Below are positions 7,923 to 16,861 of a stretch of DNA of 64,000 bases, one piece after another (within the stretch, counting starts at the first letter, position 1; each line of letters starts with the position of its first letter). Where the stretch lies: the NCBI GenBank assembly GCA_963745945.1, contig CAVUZG010000004.1, positions 682,001-746,000 of the forward strand, in the 5' to 3' direction. The notes under the pieces were generated by a model that had not been told where the DNA came from, ran no database searches, and saw only the letters and a list, made by a program, of their open reading frames with translations. The translations under genes and the position numbers were made by a program. Source of the DNA: DATFVA01 sp963745945. GTDB taxonomy: Bacteria > Bacteroidota > Ignavibacteria > Ignavibacteriales > Ignavibacteriaceae.

Positions 7923-10178
7923 TTAATTTTTTGATTCTGTTTGAGTGAATTTGTTTTTCTTTCCCTCTGTTGGTCGGGAGTAGTAATAGTAGTATTTATA
8001 ATAAGAACCATAGCCACTTTTATAACTAAAGTTATTCAATACCGTACCAATAAATGATGACCTGTCTCTCTTTATAAGTTCAACTGATTTTTCCAATAGT
8101 TCAGTTTCTGTAGTATCTGCCGACACAACAAGTATACTTGCATCCACCAGGCTTGCTAAAATTTCGGAATCCGTAACTGCGATTACTGGGGGAGAATCAA
8201 GCAGAATAATATCGTACTTCTCTCTGACCACACTCAAAAATTCTCTCATAGCATTTGATTCAAGCATCTCTGCAGGATTTGGCGGAATGGTACCTGAGGT
8301 TATGTAACTTAAATTCTGAGTATCCGATTTCCGTGTTACTTCATCGAGAGTCGCTTTACCAAAAAGATAGTCTATTAATCCCGGGAACCGGTTTGATTTA
8401 AATACAGTATGAATTCTGGGCTTTCTTAAATCACAATCAACAACCAGAGTGTTTCTATTTGCCTGAGCAAAACTTCCTCCAAGGTTCACTGCAATTGTTG
8501 TTTTTCCTTCCTGCGGTGCCGATGATGTAATTAAAATAGTTTTTAAAGATTCTTTATCCGGATTAGCAAATTGAATCCTGGTTCTCAGAGCACGGAAAGC
8601 TTCACTGGGAATTGAGTCGGGTTTTTTAGCAACAATAAATTCAAATTCCTTTGAACCGTTTAAACCCATGCCTTCAATTTGCGGAATCCATGCAAGTACA
8701 TTTATATTCTTGTTCTGAATATCTTCCGGGGTTTTGATTGTATTATCAAAATAATTTTTGGTAAAAACATAACCGAAAGCCATTCCACCGCCCAGCACAA
8801 GTCCGATTAGAATGATTAAAAATCTGTTAGGTTTTGCCGGTGAATCCGGTCGTCTTGCATTATCAATAATCAGCACATTTCCCGGCTGGGATTGTTCATT
8901 AATTATAGCTTCCTGATATTTCTCTTCTACTAAAGTGTAAAGTTTTTCAAGAGCTTCCCGGTTTCTTTGAAGTCTGGCAAATTCTATGGAAGTTTTTGGG
9001 AGTTGATTAAATTTGGCTTCATAATTTTTAACAATTTTTCCAAGCTCAGTAACAGTTATCTGCAAAGCCTGGTTTTTAATTTCCTCTTCAACAATTTTTT
9101 GTGAAAGATCTTTCACCTCTTCCGGACTACTTGCTAAAATTCCTGCCTTAATCACTTTCATTTTATTTTCAAGTTTTTCCTTCAGATCAGTAATTTTTGC
9201 ATCATATTCTTTTAGAACATTAGTATTGTTCATCTTTGGATCTTTGGAAGCAATCGCCATATCTCTGTTTACTTGTAAACGTGCAAGTTGCTGCTGAAGC
9301 GTCTGTATATAAGCTTCACTGGAGACACTTTCAAGATAATCAGCAAGTCTTGGATTCTGATCAGCTAATTCCTTTTTATATTGAGTTAGTGTTTTATTGG
9401 AAGCTGCTAATTCAATTTTTTTCGCGCTCTGCTGTGCTTCAAAATCAGATAATTGATTTATTAATGTTGTTGCCTGTTCATCAAGAGCAACGATTCCACC
9501 TTTCTCCTGAAAATTTCTGAGATTTTCTTCGGCAGCATTAAGTTCTGTTTGTTTTTCTTCTCTCTGCTGGTTCAGAAACGCTTTAACTAGAGTAAGCTGA
9601 TTCCGGTTAATTTCCAGATTCAGGTTTTTATATTCCTTAGCATAAATATTTGCAATAAGTGCAGCTTCAAATGGTGATGGTGATTCTGCAGATATATCAA
9701 TTATATCAAGCCCTCTCTTTTGTTCAATTGTAACTGCCCCATCCAAGACTTTAGCAATTTGGTTATCACTTAGAAGTTTTCCTTTTCCATCATTAAAGTC
9801 GTGACTCAATATTAAGTAGAAACTATCTTTCACTGCTTCGGTCTTAAAACTATCAATTAGTGACCTGGCAACATTTGATCGAAGGTTATAACTTTTTAAT
9901 ATTTCTATTTCATTCGCAATAAACCTGTCGCTGCCAAAATCCTGAAACTCCGGCATTAAAGGTGATTCCAGAATATTTCCCTGTGGCGGAGATACTTTTA
10001 ATGATGTGGTAGATTTATAAATGTTTTTAGCGTTAACAGCATAAACTATTGCAACAACAAAACTAATCAGAGTAATAAGAACTATCGGGACCATATTTGT
10101 TCTTATTAGTTTGATGTAATCTTTTAGAGAGTTGCTCTCCAGGGATCGTAAGTCGTCATTCATTGGGTCAGTTGTCAT
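7923..10178 (-). CDS. Polysaccharide co-polymerase with tyrosine autokinase (BY-kinase)
   Basis: A 751-residue fusion. An N-terminal Wzz domain has a membrane helix near residues 31-50, followed by long coiled coils (about 195-430) with a GNVR-type segment. A second helix (about 450-470) leads to a cytoplasmic BY-kinase domain. The kinase shows Walker A SAPQEGKTT, Walker A' VVDCDLRKPR and Walker B ILLDSPP. The C-terminus is a tyrosine cluster (YGSYYKYYYYYSR), the usual autophosphorylation tail. It controls assembly and export of the exopolysaccharide. It lies 14 bases upstream of the Wza-like gene and directly follows the small SLBB gene. Confidence 0.95.
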   Translation of the reverse strand: MTTDPMNDDLRSLESNSLKDYIKLIRTNMVPIVLITLISFVVAIVYAVNAKNIYKSTTSLKVSPPQGNILESPLMPEFQDFGSDRFIANEIEILKSYNLRSNVARSLIDSFKTEAVKDSFYLILSHDFNDGKGKLLSDNQIAKVLDGAVTIEQKRGLDIIDISAESPSPFEAALIANIYAKEYKNLNLEINRNQLTLVKAFLNQQREEKQTELNAAEENLRNFQEKGGIVALDEQATTLINQLSDFEAQQSAKKIELAASNKTLTQYKKELADQNPRLADYLESVSSEAYIQTLQQQLARLQVNRDMAIASKDPKMNNTNVLKEYDAKITDLKEKLENKMKVIKAGILASSPEEVKDLSQKIVEEEIKNQALQITVTELGKIVKNYEAKFNQLPKTSIEFARLQRNREALEKLYTLVEEKYQEAIINEQSQPGNVLIIDNARRPDSPAKPNRFLIILIGLVLGGGMAFGYVFTKNYFDNTIKTPEDIQNKNINVLAWIPQIEGMGLNGSKEFEFIVAKKPDSIPSEAFRALRTRIQFANPDKESLKTILITSSAPQEGKTTIAVNLGGSFAQANRNTLVVDCDLRKPRIHTVFKSNRFPGLIDYLFGKATLDEVTRKSDTQNLSYITSGTIPPNPAEMLESNAMREFLSVVREKYDIILLDSPPVIAVTDSEILASLVDASILVVSADTTETELLEKSVELIKRDRSSFIGTVLNNFSYKSGYGSYYKYYYYYSRPTEGKKNKFTQTESKN

Positions 10179-10180
10179 AC

Positions 10181-10697
10181 TTACTTTGCTATATTTAAAA
10201 TTAATATTGAAAGAGAGACCAGCGCAGAGAATACCGAAAGACCAATTTGAAGATAATCTTTAAAATAAAGTCTTTGAGAACCCGGGACAAGCAATATATC
10301 CCCGGCATTAAGATCAGGAGCACTTTTAAATTCTTTTAAGTTTTCATCCCAAAGAAGATCATTATAGTTGAACTTCACCATTGATTGGGAACTATCCTCA
10401 TCAGTATTGAATATTCTCAGATCATCCAGGTGTGCATCCTCTGTTGGACCTCCGGCATAGGATAACAAATCATAAACACTACTTCCAACCGGTATAATAT
10501 ACTTTCCGGGATATTTCACAAATCCCCATACAGAGACTTTAATATTTATACTTGAAGGATCTGAATAATCATAAAGCGCTCCCTGGTTTTGTCTGAGTTG
10601 GTTTGTATTGCTGCCAACCTGCAATTCCGAATTCTGGGCAAAGCTTACAGCACTTATAAAAAAAATAGATTATTAATGGTTTTAGAAAGTAGTTCAT
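10181..10697 (-). CDS. Small SLBB-domain export protein, frameshifted in an A8/T8 run within its signal peptide
   Basis: The SLBB part (VSVWGFVKYPGKYIIPVG) and a C-terminal membrane helix are intact in one frame, which lacks a convincing start: only TTG at 10624 and no ribosome-binding site. A signal peptide in the next frame starts at ATG 10697 and reads MNYFLKPLIIYFF. It would continue as ISAVSFAQ in the SLBB frame if the run at 10658-10665 were 7 bases instead of 8. The repaired protein is 171 residues, with cleavage after SFA. It is the first gene of the exopolysaccharide operon. The indel could be a sequencing error, true decay or a phase-variable switch. Confidence 0.8.
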
Positions 10698-10750
10698 TTA
10701 CCGAATTCCGGGTAATAATTAAAATAAAATTAGCAATATTAAACAAGACA

Positions 10751-11611
10751 TCAAATTTTCAGGGAAAGCCTTCGTAAGGTCACAATGCTCACAAGTAAAC
10801 CCAGCAATGGACCCGTCAGTAAGATTAATAGAAGATAGAAATATTTTGAGGTTCCCAGAAAACTTAAAGTACTAATATAATCACCAATGACAGAAATAAA
10901 CAAGATAAAAATAGCAAGGGAAACTATCCCGGAAAGAATCCCAACAATCAATGAATTAATAATTATTGGAAACTTAATAGTGGATAGCCTGGCTCCCACA
11001 AGTTTCATAGTTTCCAGCTCTTCAAATTTGGCGGTTATAATTAATCGGACAGTACTGTACACGATATACAAAGAGATAAAGAATATTATTGCGGTGGCAA
11101 TAAATATATATTTTTTAATATTATCCAGTAAAGAAACAAGCTTGTAAATAAATTCATTTTTAAATGATACGTCTTCAACGCCTTTAATTCCGGAAAGTGA
11201 AGAAATAATAGAATGCAGAGAGTCCTTATCAAAATATTCTGCTTTTAAGGTTACAGTGTATGAAGCAGGAAGCGGGTTGTAATCAAGAAGTTGCCTGAAA
11301 TCTTCACCGGTTTCTTTAATAAATATTTCAGCCGCTTTTTCTTTATCAATAAAATTGACCGATCTGATATATTTTGATTTTTGCAACTCACTTTTTATTT
11401 CTGATATACGGCTAGTAGCCAGATCATCCCGAAGGAATAAATTGATACTGACATTTTCCTTTATTTTGCTTTGTATAAATTGTGAGGATTGAATTAAAGC
11501 TACAGAAGCCGTAATCAAAACAACTGAGATACTCAACGAAAGCAGTGAAAGTACAAAGGATGCTTTTGCTCTCCTAATTAACCTGAAGGCTTCTTTTAGT
11601 GAAAAGAACAT
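10751..11611 (-). CDS. ftsX: Cell-division protein FtsX (ABC-type permease)
   Basis: A 286-residue membrane protein with the FtsX plan: a short cytoplasmic N-terminus, a first helix at about 18-40, a periplasmic domain (about 45-165), then three C-terminal helices. ELETMKLVGA just before the second half is the conserved FtsX/MacB-type coupling segment. With FtsE it controls peptidoglycan hydrolases at the septum. No ftsE is found next to it. It follows two lipoprotein genes on the same strand after a 30-base gap, and lies 53 bases before the exopolysaccharide operon. Confidence 0.93.
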   Translation of the reverse strand: MFFSLKEAFRLIRRAKASFVLSLLSLSISVVLITASVALIQSSQFIQSKIKENVSINLFLRDDLATSRISEIKSELQKSKYIRSVNFIDKEKAAEIFIKETGEDFRQLLDYNPLPASYTVTLKAEYFDKDSLHSIISSLSGIKGVEDVSFKNEFIYKLVSLLDNIKKYIFIATAIIFFISLYIVYSTVRLIITAKFEELETMKLVGARLSTIKFPIIINSLIVGILSGIVSLAIFILFISVIGDYISTLSFLGTSKYFYLLLILLTGPLLGLLVSIVTLRRLSLKI

Positions 11612-11641
11612 TTGGTTGGAAAATCTCCGCTAATATTTATA

Positions 11642-12151
11642 TTAGAAATTTGATTCATCTATCCACCTTGTAATTTCCCATTTAGAGTTGGCTGATGATC
11701 GTTCCAGGGCCATATTTACTCTTCCATCAAGACGAATTACGTCAGTTGGATTAAAAGTTACAGTAAGATTAAATCCCCTGACAACATTTGCACTAAGAGT
11801 ATCAACAGATGAAGTAATTACGTTATTCCAGATAAGATCCAGTCTTTGCGAATTCTGGAATAGTCCGTAAGTAGTTTTCATTTCCTCTTCTCTACCCCAG
11901 GAGACATCAAAACCAAGATCATAATCCCGGTATGTAAATATAAAATTATCTGAGACTACCTTGCCGTATATTGTAGTGTCTTTGAACGTATAGGCATATT
12001 GGAAATTCTGAAATACACCCTCAATAGTTTTCTGATCAGTGATAGTGGAATTATTAATGTTGGCTTCGTTATCAAACGCAGGGGCAAATGGATTTTTACA
12101 ACCTGCAAAAATAATTATTATTACAGGAAGCAGATAATAAAATTTATTAAT
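11642..12151 (-). CDS. Lipoprotein with apparent ATT start codon overlapping the upstream stop
   Basis: An open frame runs well upstream of the only ATG (11881) and ends in a clear lipoprotein signal: NKFYYLLPVIIIIFAGC, with cysteine at about residue 18. No ATG, GTG or TTG precedes it in frame. The only sensible start is ATT at 12151-12149, giving 169 residues. It lies 7 bases after an AAAGGG ribosome-binding sequence and overlaps the stop codon of the previous lipoprotein gene (tATTAA). The C-terminal KWEITRWID resembles NTF2-like domains. Its function is unknown. A start-codon substitution or sequence error is possible. Confidence 0.7.
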   Translation of the reverse strand: MNKFYYLLPVIIIIFAGCKNPFAPAFDNEANINNSTITDQKTIEGVFQNFQYAYTFKDTTIYGKVVSDNFIFTYRDYDLGFDVSWGREEEMKTTYGLFQNSQRLDLIWNNVITSSVDTLSANVVRGFNLTVTFNPTDVIRLDGRVNMALERSSANSKWEITRWIDESNF

Positions 12152-12722
12152 AGAATTTCCCTTTCAATTCACTCCAACTTGGCAACGCCGTGCTTTTGGT
12201 ATCCTGCCAGAAATAAATTACCCATACCGCCCTGTTGTCCCTGATCATCGTAAATCTTAAATCTCCCTGATAATCCTTCGGCTCAGACTGATCATTCGGG
12301 ACGTTCAAAGAATAAGTTGCCGTGTAAATCAGACTGTCTCCAAAGGGACTATATTGTTCATTGGTTAACGAAAGTGTAATTGGAGTATTATCTGAAACCT
12401 TGGTTTTGAGATTATTAAAATATTGTTCTTCATCTTTTATGGACCAGTCATTTATCAGGAATGGGTATTGAGATAAGGCTCCGCTGGAAGGCGAAAAATA
12501 AAATTTTTTATCCGTGAATGAAGAATCTACAAAAGTACTAATATAATTCTGAACATCTTTTTCGTTCAATGAATTTACAAGATTGGAAATCAATATCTGC
12601 GGTGTAACAGCTTGTTGATAATTTGAACGTGGTTGATTCGGTGACTCAGCATTTCTGGTCTGAAGTATATCGCAGCCATAGAAACCAGCCAAAAATAATA
12701 TTATAAAATAAAAATATTTCAT
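12147..12722 (-). CDS. Lipoprotein, possibly NTF2-like fold
   Basis: A 191-residue protein with a signal peptide and lipobox (LAGFYGC, cysteine 17). The layout resembles the following lipoprotein: a helical segment (NLVNSLNEKDVQNYISTF), then beta strands ending VWVIYFWQD. This is the pattern of NTF2-like proteins and suggests the two arose by duplication. The ATG overlaps the methyltransferase stop (ATGA), so the genes are coupled. No function can be assigned. Confidence 0.85.
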   Translation of the reverse strand: MKYFYFIILFLAGFYGCDILQTRNAESPNQPRSNYQQAVTPQILISNLVNSLNEKDVQNYISTFVDSSFTDKKFYFSPSSGALSQYPFLINDWSIKDEEQYFNNLKTKVSDNTPITLSLTNEQYSPFGDSLIYTATYSLNVPNDQSEPKDYQGDLRFTMIRDNRAVWVIYFWQDTKSTALPSWSELKGKFY

Positions 12723-13454
12723 TTCACAGAGATAATAATAATTCTTGGAGAAGTATTAAGGTCAAAATCACTGCCATCAAAATCACCGAAAGTATTTTTA
12801 ATTTTAAATCCGCTTCTCTCAATAGCGGATGATAACTCTATATCCGAATACATTCTTACTGATTCAGTGTATCTTTCTTTAGTACCATTTTTTGCAATCA
12901 ATATATTTTTTATAACCCTGTTGCCAATAATCTTTCGATCCTGAGTTACTTTTTTACCGTTTATCATTCCTTCTGAATGTGGAACAAGATTATTTTGAAT
13001 ATAATTAGAATTAAAATAATCTATAACAAACTGTCCACCAGGTTTCAGAAGTTCAAATCCCTTAGTGAATAATGCAAAATTTTCTTCATCCTTTTCAAAG
13101 TAACCAAAGCTTGTAAAAAGATTAAGAGCAAGATCAAACTTTGAGTTAATGCAGAAGTTCCTTAAGTCTGCATTAACAAAATTAACTTTTAAATTAAGAT
13201 CTTCCGCTGTTTTCCTCGCAACTTCTAAAAGATTTTCACTTAAATCAACAGCTGTGACATTATATCCTTTTTCAGCAAGTAGTATCGAATGTCTCCCGGC
13301 TCCAGATGCAAGATCAATTACATCCGCACCGGGTAGAATGTTCAACTTTGTCAAGTATGAGATTTACGAGTTTCTCTGCTTCGGTATCATTCCGATGACG
13401 ATAAACACTAAGATATTCTTCCGTATTAAACCAGCTTTCAAACCATTCAGCCAT
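12719..13454 (-). CDS. Class I SAM-dependent methyltransferase, single-base frameshift near the N-terminus
   Basis: The catalytic part is intact, with SAM-binding VIDLASGAGRHS, the acidic post-motif AVDLSENL and LLKPGGQFVIDYF. In this frame the only start is TTG at 13354 without a ribosome-binding site. The true N-terminus lies one frame over, from ATG at 13454 (MAEWFESWFNTEEYLSVYRHR), and would join at GACAAA/TTGAAC if one base near 13344-13349 were removed, giving 244 residues. The ATG overlaps the recR stop (TAATG). Members of this family begin in the same way. The substrate is unknown. Confidence 0.8.
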
Positions 13455-14050
13455 TACAGAACACTTCTGCTTAACATTGCCCGCCCTATCGTAGCTTCGT
13501 CCGCAAATTCCAAATCACCTCCAATTGGCAGTCCGCGAGCAATTCGCGATACCTTGATTCCTAACGGTTTAATTAATTTCGCAAGATAAAGAGATGTTGT
13601 TTCACCTTCAGTATCAGGATTTAATGCAAGAATAACTTCCTGAATTTGTTCATCTTCAAATCTTTTAAGAAGATGTTTTATTTTTAATGCTTCAGGACTA
13701 ACTCCGGTTAATGGTGAAAGTACACCTCCCAGAACGTGATATAAACCATTAAATTCATGCGTTTTTTCAATTGCAATCACATCACTGGCTTCTTCCACTA
13801 CACAAATAACAGTCTGATCTCTTTTTCTGCTTTTACAGACCTCGCAAAATTCTTCTTCGGAAATATTAAAACATCTGGAGCAAAACCGTAATTTCAATTT
13901 CAGGTCCCGCAGTGATTTAATCAGATTTTCAACCGATTCATTTTCCGTTTTAAGTAGATACAGGGCAAGACGTTGTGCAGTTTTTCTGCCTATTCCCGGT
14001 AGTTTACTTAATTCCTCAATTGCAACAGTAAGCGGTTCAGCTATATGCAC
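13454..14050 (-). CDS. recR: Recombination mediator protein RecR
   Basis: A 198-residue DNA repair protein that works with RecF and RecO to load RecA at gaps. It has an N-terminal helix-hairpin-helix (LSKLPGIGRKTAQRLALYLL), a C4 zinc finger (CSRCF...CEVCK) and a Toprim domain (VICVVEEASDVIAIE, then NPDTEGETTSLYLA). Its length is standard. It starts 3 bases after ybaB and overlaps the methyltransferase gene, in the conserved ybaB-recR order. Confidence 0.97.
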   Translation of the reverse strand: MHIAEPLTVAIEELSKLPGIGRKTAQRLALYLLKTENESVENLIKSLRDLKLKLRFCSRCFNISEEEFCEVCKSRKRDQTVICVVEEASDVIAIEKTHEFNGLYHVLGGVLSPLTGVSPEALKIKHLLKRFEDEQIQEVILALNPDTEGETTSLYLAKLIKPLGIKVSRIARGLPIGGDLEFADEATIGRAMLSRSVL

Positions 14051-14052
14051 TT

Positions 14053-14379
14053 TTACATTCCAGGGATATTCATACCGGGAGGAAGCATTCCTTTTGTAAC
14101 TTTAGCCATTTCCTCCTCGGCTGTTTTTTTTGCTGTTTGCAAAACTTTATTAATTGCAGCTACAACCAGATCTTCAAGAATTTCTTTTTCATCCGCATTT
14201 ATGACTTGCGGGTCAATTTCTACAGAAATTATTTCCTGATTCCCATTCGCAGTGGCTTTTATCATACCGCCGCCAGCTTCTTCAGAAACGACCAAATCAC
14301 CCAATCCAGCCTGAACCTTCTGTAATTCTGCCTGCATTTTCTGAACCTGTTTCAACATTCCCTGCATGCCACCTTTCAT
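14053..14379 (-). CDS. ybaB: YbaB/EbfC nucleoid-associated protein
   Basis: A 108-residue DNA-binding dimer of the YbaB/EbfC family. The N-terminal helix MLKQVQKMQAELQKVQAGL, the central strand GNQEIISVEIDP and the C-terminal helix before the GMLPPGMNIPGM tail are family typical. It is usually found just before recR, as here. dnaX, often found upstream of it, is absent: a divergent gene follows after 104 bases. Confidence 0.95.
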   Translation of the reverse strand: MKGGMQGMLKQVQKMQAELQKVQAGLGDLVVSEEAGGGMIKATANGNQEIISVEIDPQVINADEKEILEDLVVAAINKVLQTAKKTAEEEMAKVTKGMLPPGMNIPGM

Positions 14380-14483
14380 CCAAAATCCTCCATATTATTT
14401 AATTTCTTATTAGAAAATTCTTATTTTTTTATTTAAATATAATACTTAGAATTGACTTTATACACTTAATTTTCATATTTTCT

Positions 14484-15215
14484 TTGTCAAAAAAAGATAA
14501 GGAAAATTTGGGGCTAAAATTTTACAATAATTCGCTTTTACACGAAGAAGTAGCAAAAAAAGATCTTCCGCTGGACGATCAGAATTATACTCTATTTAAA
14601 TATCCTGATTTTCTAGTAGCGGATAATAATAAAAAGATCAAAGTTAAGGATCTTGGATCAAAATTTGCTTCTTTGAATGCTTTCTTTTTTGATTATCTCA
14701 AAGAATATCATATCCCTATATCTTTTCTGAAAACTCAGAATTCTTCCGCTCTGAAATTTATTAAACATCAGCGTTTTCCATTCTTTATAAGGATATTAAA
14801 TATAGTTGATAAAAGAACTGCCAAAGTTTTTGGTAAGAAAGAGGGTGAATCTTTAAATCTTCCGATTTTTGAATTTCATTTTCTGAATGGAAAAGATTCT
14901 ATGGTTACCGAAAGTCACCTCATCACATTTGACATCTGTACAAATGAAGACGTCAGATTAATGAACAGAATTTGCTCAAAAGTAAATGCAGTACTAAAAT
15001 TCTTTTTTGAAAGAAGAAATGTTCTGCTTTCCGAGGTGAACTGCTTCTTCGGTAAAAGTGAAGATAAAATCTATCTTGTAGATGATTTCACACCAACCAG
15101 CATTAAGATAATCCCGCAAAACACAAACGGGAAATGGCTAGATCCGTATAACCTGAACACTTCTGCAGAAATAAAAAAATATACTGATCTGCTACTGAAT
15201 ATGACGAGCGCTTAA
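14484..15215 (+). CDS. SAICAR synthetase (PurC)-like protein with altered active site
   Basis: 243 residues align by eye along the PurC fold: FASLNAFFFDYLKEYHIPISF matches the segment after the nucleotide loop, KDSMVTESH matches the DPMVNES site, and LSEVNCFFG and LVDDFTPTS match VDFKLEFG and DEFSPD. Several PurC active-site residues are replaced: VRNxAAGS becomes ILNIVDKR, and the Lys and Glu of DFKLEF are lost. It may be a non-catalytic paralogue or have another activity. The start is TTG at 14484 without a clear ribosome-binding site. It begins the operon that runs through psd, pssA, purS and purQ. Confidence 0.7.
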   Translation: MSKKDKENLGLKFYNNSLLHEEVAKKDLPLDDQNYTLFKYPDFLVADNNKKIKVKDLGSKFASLNAFFFDYLKEYHIPISFLKTQNSSALKFIKHQRFPFFIRILNIVDKRTAKVFGKKEGESLNLPIFEFHFLNGKDSMVTESHLITFDICTNEDVRLMNRICSKVNAVLKFFFERRNVLLSEVNCFFGKSEDKIYLVDDFTPTSIKIIPQNTNGKWLDPYNLNTSAEIKKYTDLLLNMTSA

Positions 15216-15870
15216 ATGTTTACCAAATACGGATATTCCACCCTTGCTGTAATTTCAGTAATCACTTTCATTCTAATCTCTTTAAGTTTCTTCACACATA
15301 ATAATTATGCTAAAGGGTGTTTTGATAATTATTCCACTTCTATTACTTATTTTCTCAATGAATTTTTTTCGTGACCCCGATAGAACTCCTCCAGCAAGAG
15401 ATGATGTTGTCGTTTCCCCTGCTGATGGCAAAGTGCTTTTTGTAAAAGATGTAATTGAAAATAAATTCATAAATGGTAAGGCTAAACAGATATCTATTTT
15501 TATGTCGCCCTTAAATGTCCACGTTAACAGGATTCCTGTAAATGGTAAAGTTGATTATCTGGAATATTTTAAGGGGAAATATATTGCAGCTTTTGAAGAT
15601 AAAGCCTCAGAAGTGAATGAAAGAGCAGAATTTGGTATTACAGGAAAGTACGGGAAGGTTTTTTTTACACAGGTTGCCGGCTTTATTGCAAGAAGAATAG
15701 TTTATGAAATTTCGGTTGGTGATTCAGTAAAAATTGGAGAACGGTTTGGAATGATTAAATTTGGAAGTCGTGTTGATGTAATTGTTCCTCAAAACTGTAT
15801 AGAAAAAGTAAAAAAGGATGATGAAGTGAAAGCAGGAGAGACTATTTTATTTGAGTATCATAAAAACTGA
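15216..15870 (+). CDS. psd: Phosphatidylserine decarboxylase, short form, with N-terminal frameshift
   Basis: It makes phosphatidylethanolamine from phosphatidylserine. The main frame (open from 15307) has NFFRDPDRTPP, VVSPADGKV, MSPLNVHVNR and the pyruvoyl-forming KFGSRVDV (cleavage before the serine). The first membrane segment (MFTKYGYSTLAVISV) lies in another frame, starting at ATG 15216 right after the previous stop. It would join the main frame if one base near 15300-15306 (AATAATTATG) were removed, giving 217 residues, the usual short-form length. Starting at ATG 15307 would give a shorter 187-residue protein. The stop overlaps the pssA ATG. Confidence 0.88.
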
Positions 15871-16592
15871 TGAGCCGACTTAGAGTTACTCGTTCTGTCA
15901 TTCCCAATCTTTTTACCGCAATGAATATGTTCAGCGGTTTCCTTTCAATCGTCAGTGCGAGCCAGGGAAGATTTATTTATGCTGCCTGGCTAATTATTAT
16001 AGCAAGTATTTTTGATGCACTTGATGGTGCAATGGCAAGATTAACAAAATCAAGCAGCGAACTTGGTGTTGAACTTGATTCACTTTCAGATGTTGTTAGC
16101 TTTGGAGTTGCGCCCTCTTTCCTAATTTACAAAAGTTATCTATTTCAATTTGATGTTGCGGGAATTATCATAAGTTCTTTATTGATGCTCGCCGGTGGAT
16201 TCCGTCTTGCAAGATTTAATGTTCAACTAGTAGGATTTGATAAATCTTTTTTTAAAGGTCTGCCAATTCCATCATCAGCAATTACAATCGCTTCATTCTG
16301 CCTGGCTTTTTATATTGCTCCAAATGGTTATCAGGAACCATATTCAAATATTATCATACCAATGATCCTGCTTCTATCCTACCTAATGGTAAGCAGAATA
16401 GAATATGATTCATTTCCTAAATTGAAGTTAAACGAACTTAAAAAGAAACCTTATCTTATATTGATAATCCTGCTTGCAGTTATACTTTTAATAATTTGTA
16501 CTTTCACACAGGCACTTTACTTTATGTTTGTTTTCATAATCGTATTTGGTATTTTTCGTCATATATTTTTTCTGTTAAAAAAGAAATTTTGA
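15870..16592 (+). CDS. pssA: CDP-diacylglycerol-serine O-phosphatidyltransferase (PssA)
   Basis: A 240-residue polytopic enzyme making phosphatidylserine from CDP-diacylglycerol and serine, the step before psd. The CDP-alcohol phosphotransferase motif is complete: DALDGAMARLTK followed by GVELDSLSD (D-G-x2-A-R-x8-G-x3-D-x3-D). About eight hydrophobic helices follow the motif and flank it. The start codon overlaps the psd stop (TGATG), so the two phospholipid genes are coupled. Confidence 0.96.
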   Translation: MSRLRVTRSVIPNLFTAMNMFSGFLSIVSASQGRFIYAAWLIIIASIFDALDGAMARLTKSSSELGVELDSLSDVVSFGVAPSFLIYKSYLFQFDVAGIIISSLLMLAGGFRLARFNVQLVGFDKSFFKGLPIPSSAITIASFCLAFYIAPNGYQEPYSNIIIPMILLLSYLMVSRIEYDSFPKLKLNELKKKPYLILIILLAVILLIICTFTQALYFMFVFIIVFGIFRHIFFLLKKKF

Positions 16593-16612
16593 TTTTCAGG
16601 AAGAGGAACAAT

Positions 16613-16861
16613 TTGTATAAGGCAAAAGTGTTAATCAAACGTCGTCCATCTATTCTGGATCCGCAGGGGAAAGCAGTTGAAAAAGGTGCCATTCTTTTAG
16701 GAATAAATAACATTAAAGACACTAGAATTAATAAGTATATTGAATTTTCTGTTGATTCGAATGATAGAATTGCTGCTGAAAAAGAAGTAAATGAATATTG
16801 CAGTAAACTTCTGGCAAATTCTATTATGGAAGATTATGAGTTCACGCTGGAAGAAGTTTAA
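16613..16861 (+). CDS. purS: Phosphoribosylformylglycinamidine synthase subunit PurS
   Basis: An 82-residue small subunit that bridges PurL and PurQ in the FGAM synthase complex. KRRPSILDPQGKAVEKGA is the PurS signature. TTG at 16613 is chosen because the ribosome-binding stretch AGGAAGAGG lies just upstream and the family N-terminus begins here; the open frame runs further up into the end of pssA but reads as non-family sequence there. The stop overlaps the purQ start (TAATG). Confidence 0.93.
   Translation: MYKAKVLIKRRPSILDPQGKAVEKGAILLGINNIKDTRINKYIEFSVDSNDRIAAEKEVNEYCSKLLANSIMEDYEFTLEEV

Noticed and set aside
16496..16612. Longer N-terminus for PurS starting inside pssA
   Set aside because: These residues do not match PurS, and the TTG at 16613 has a good ribosome-binding site.
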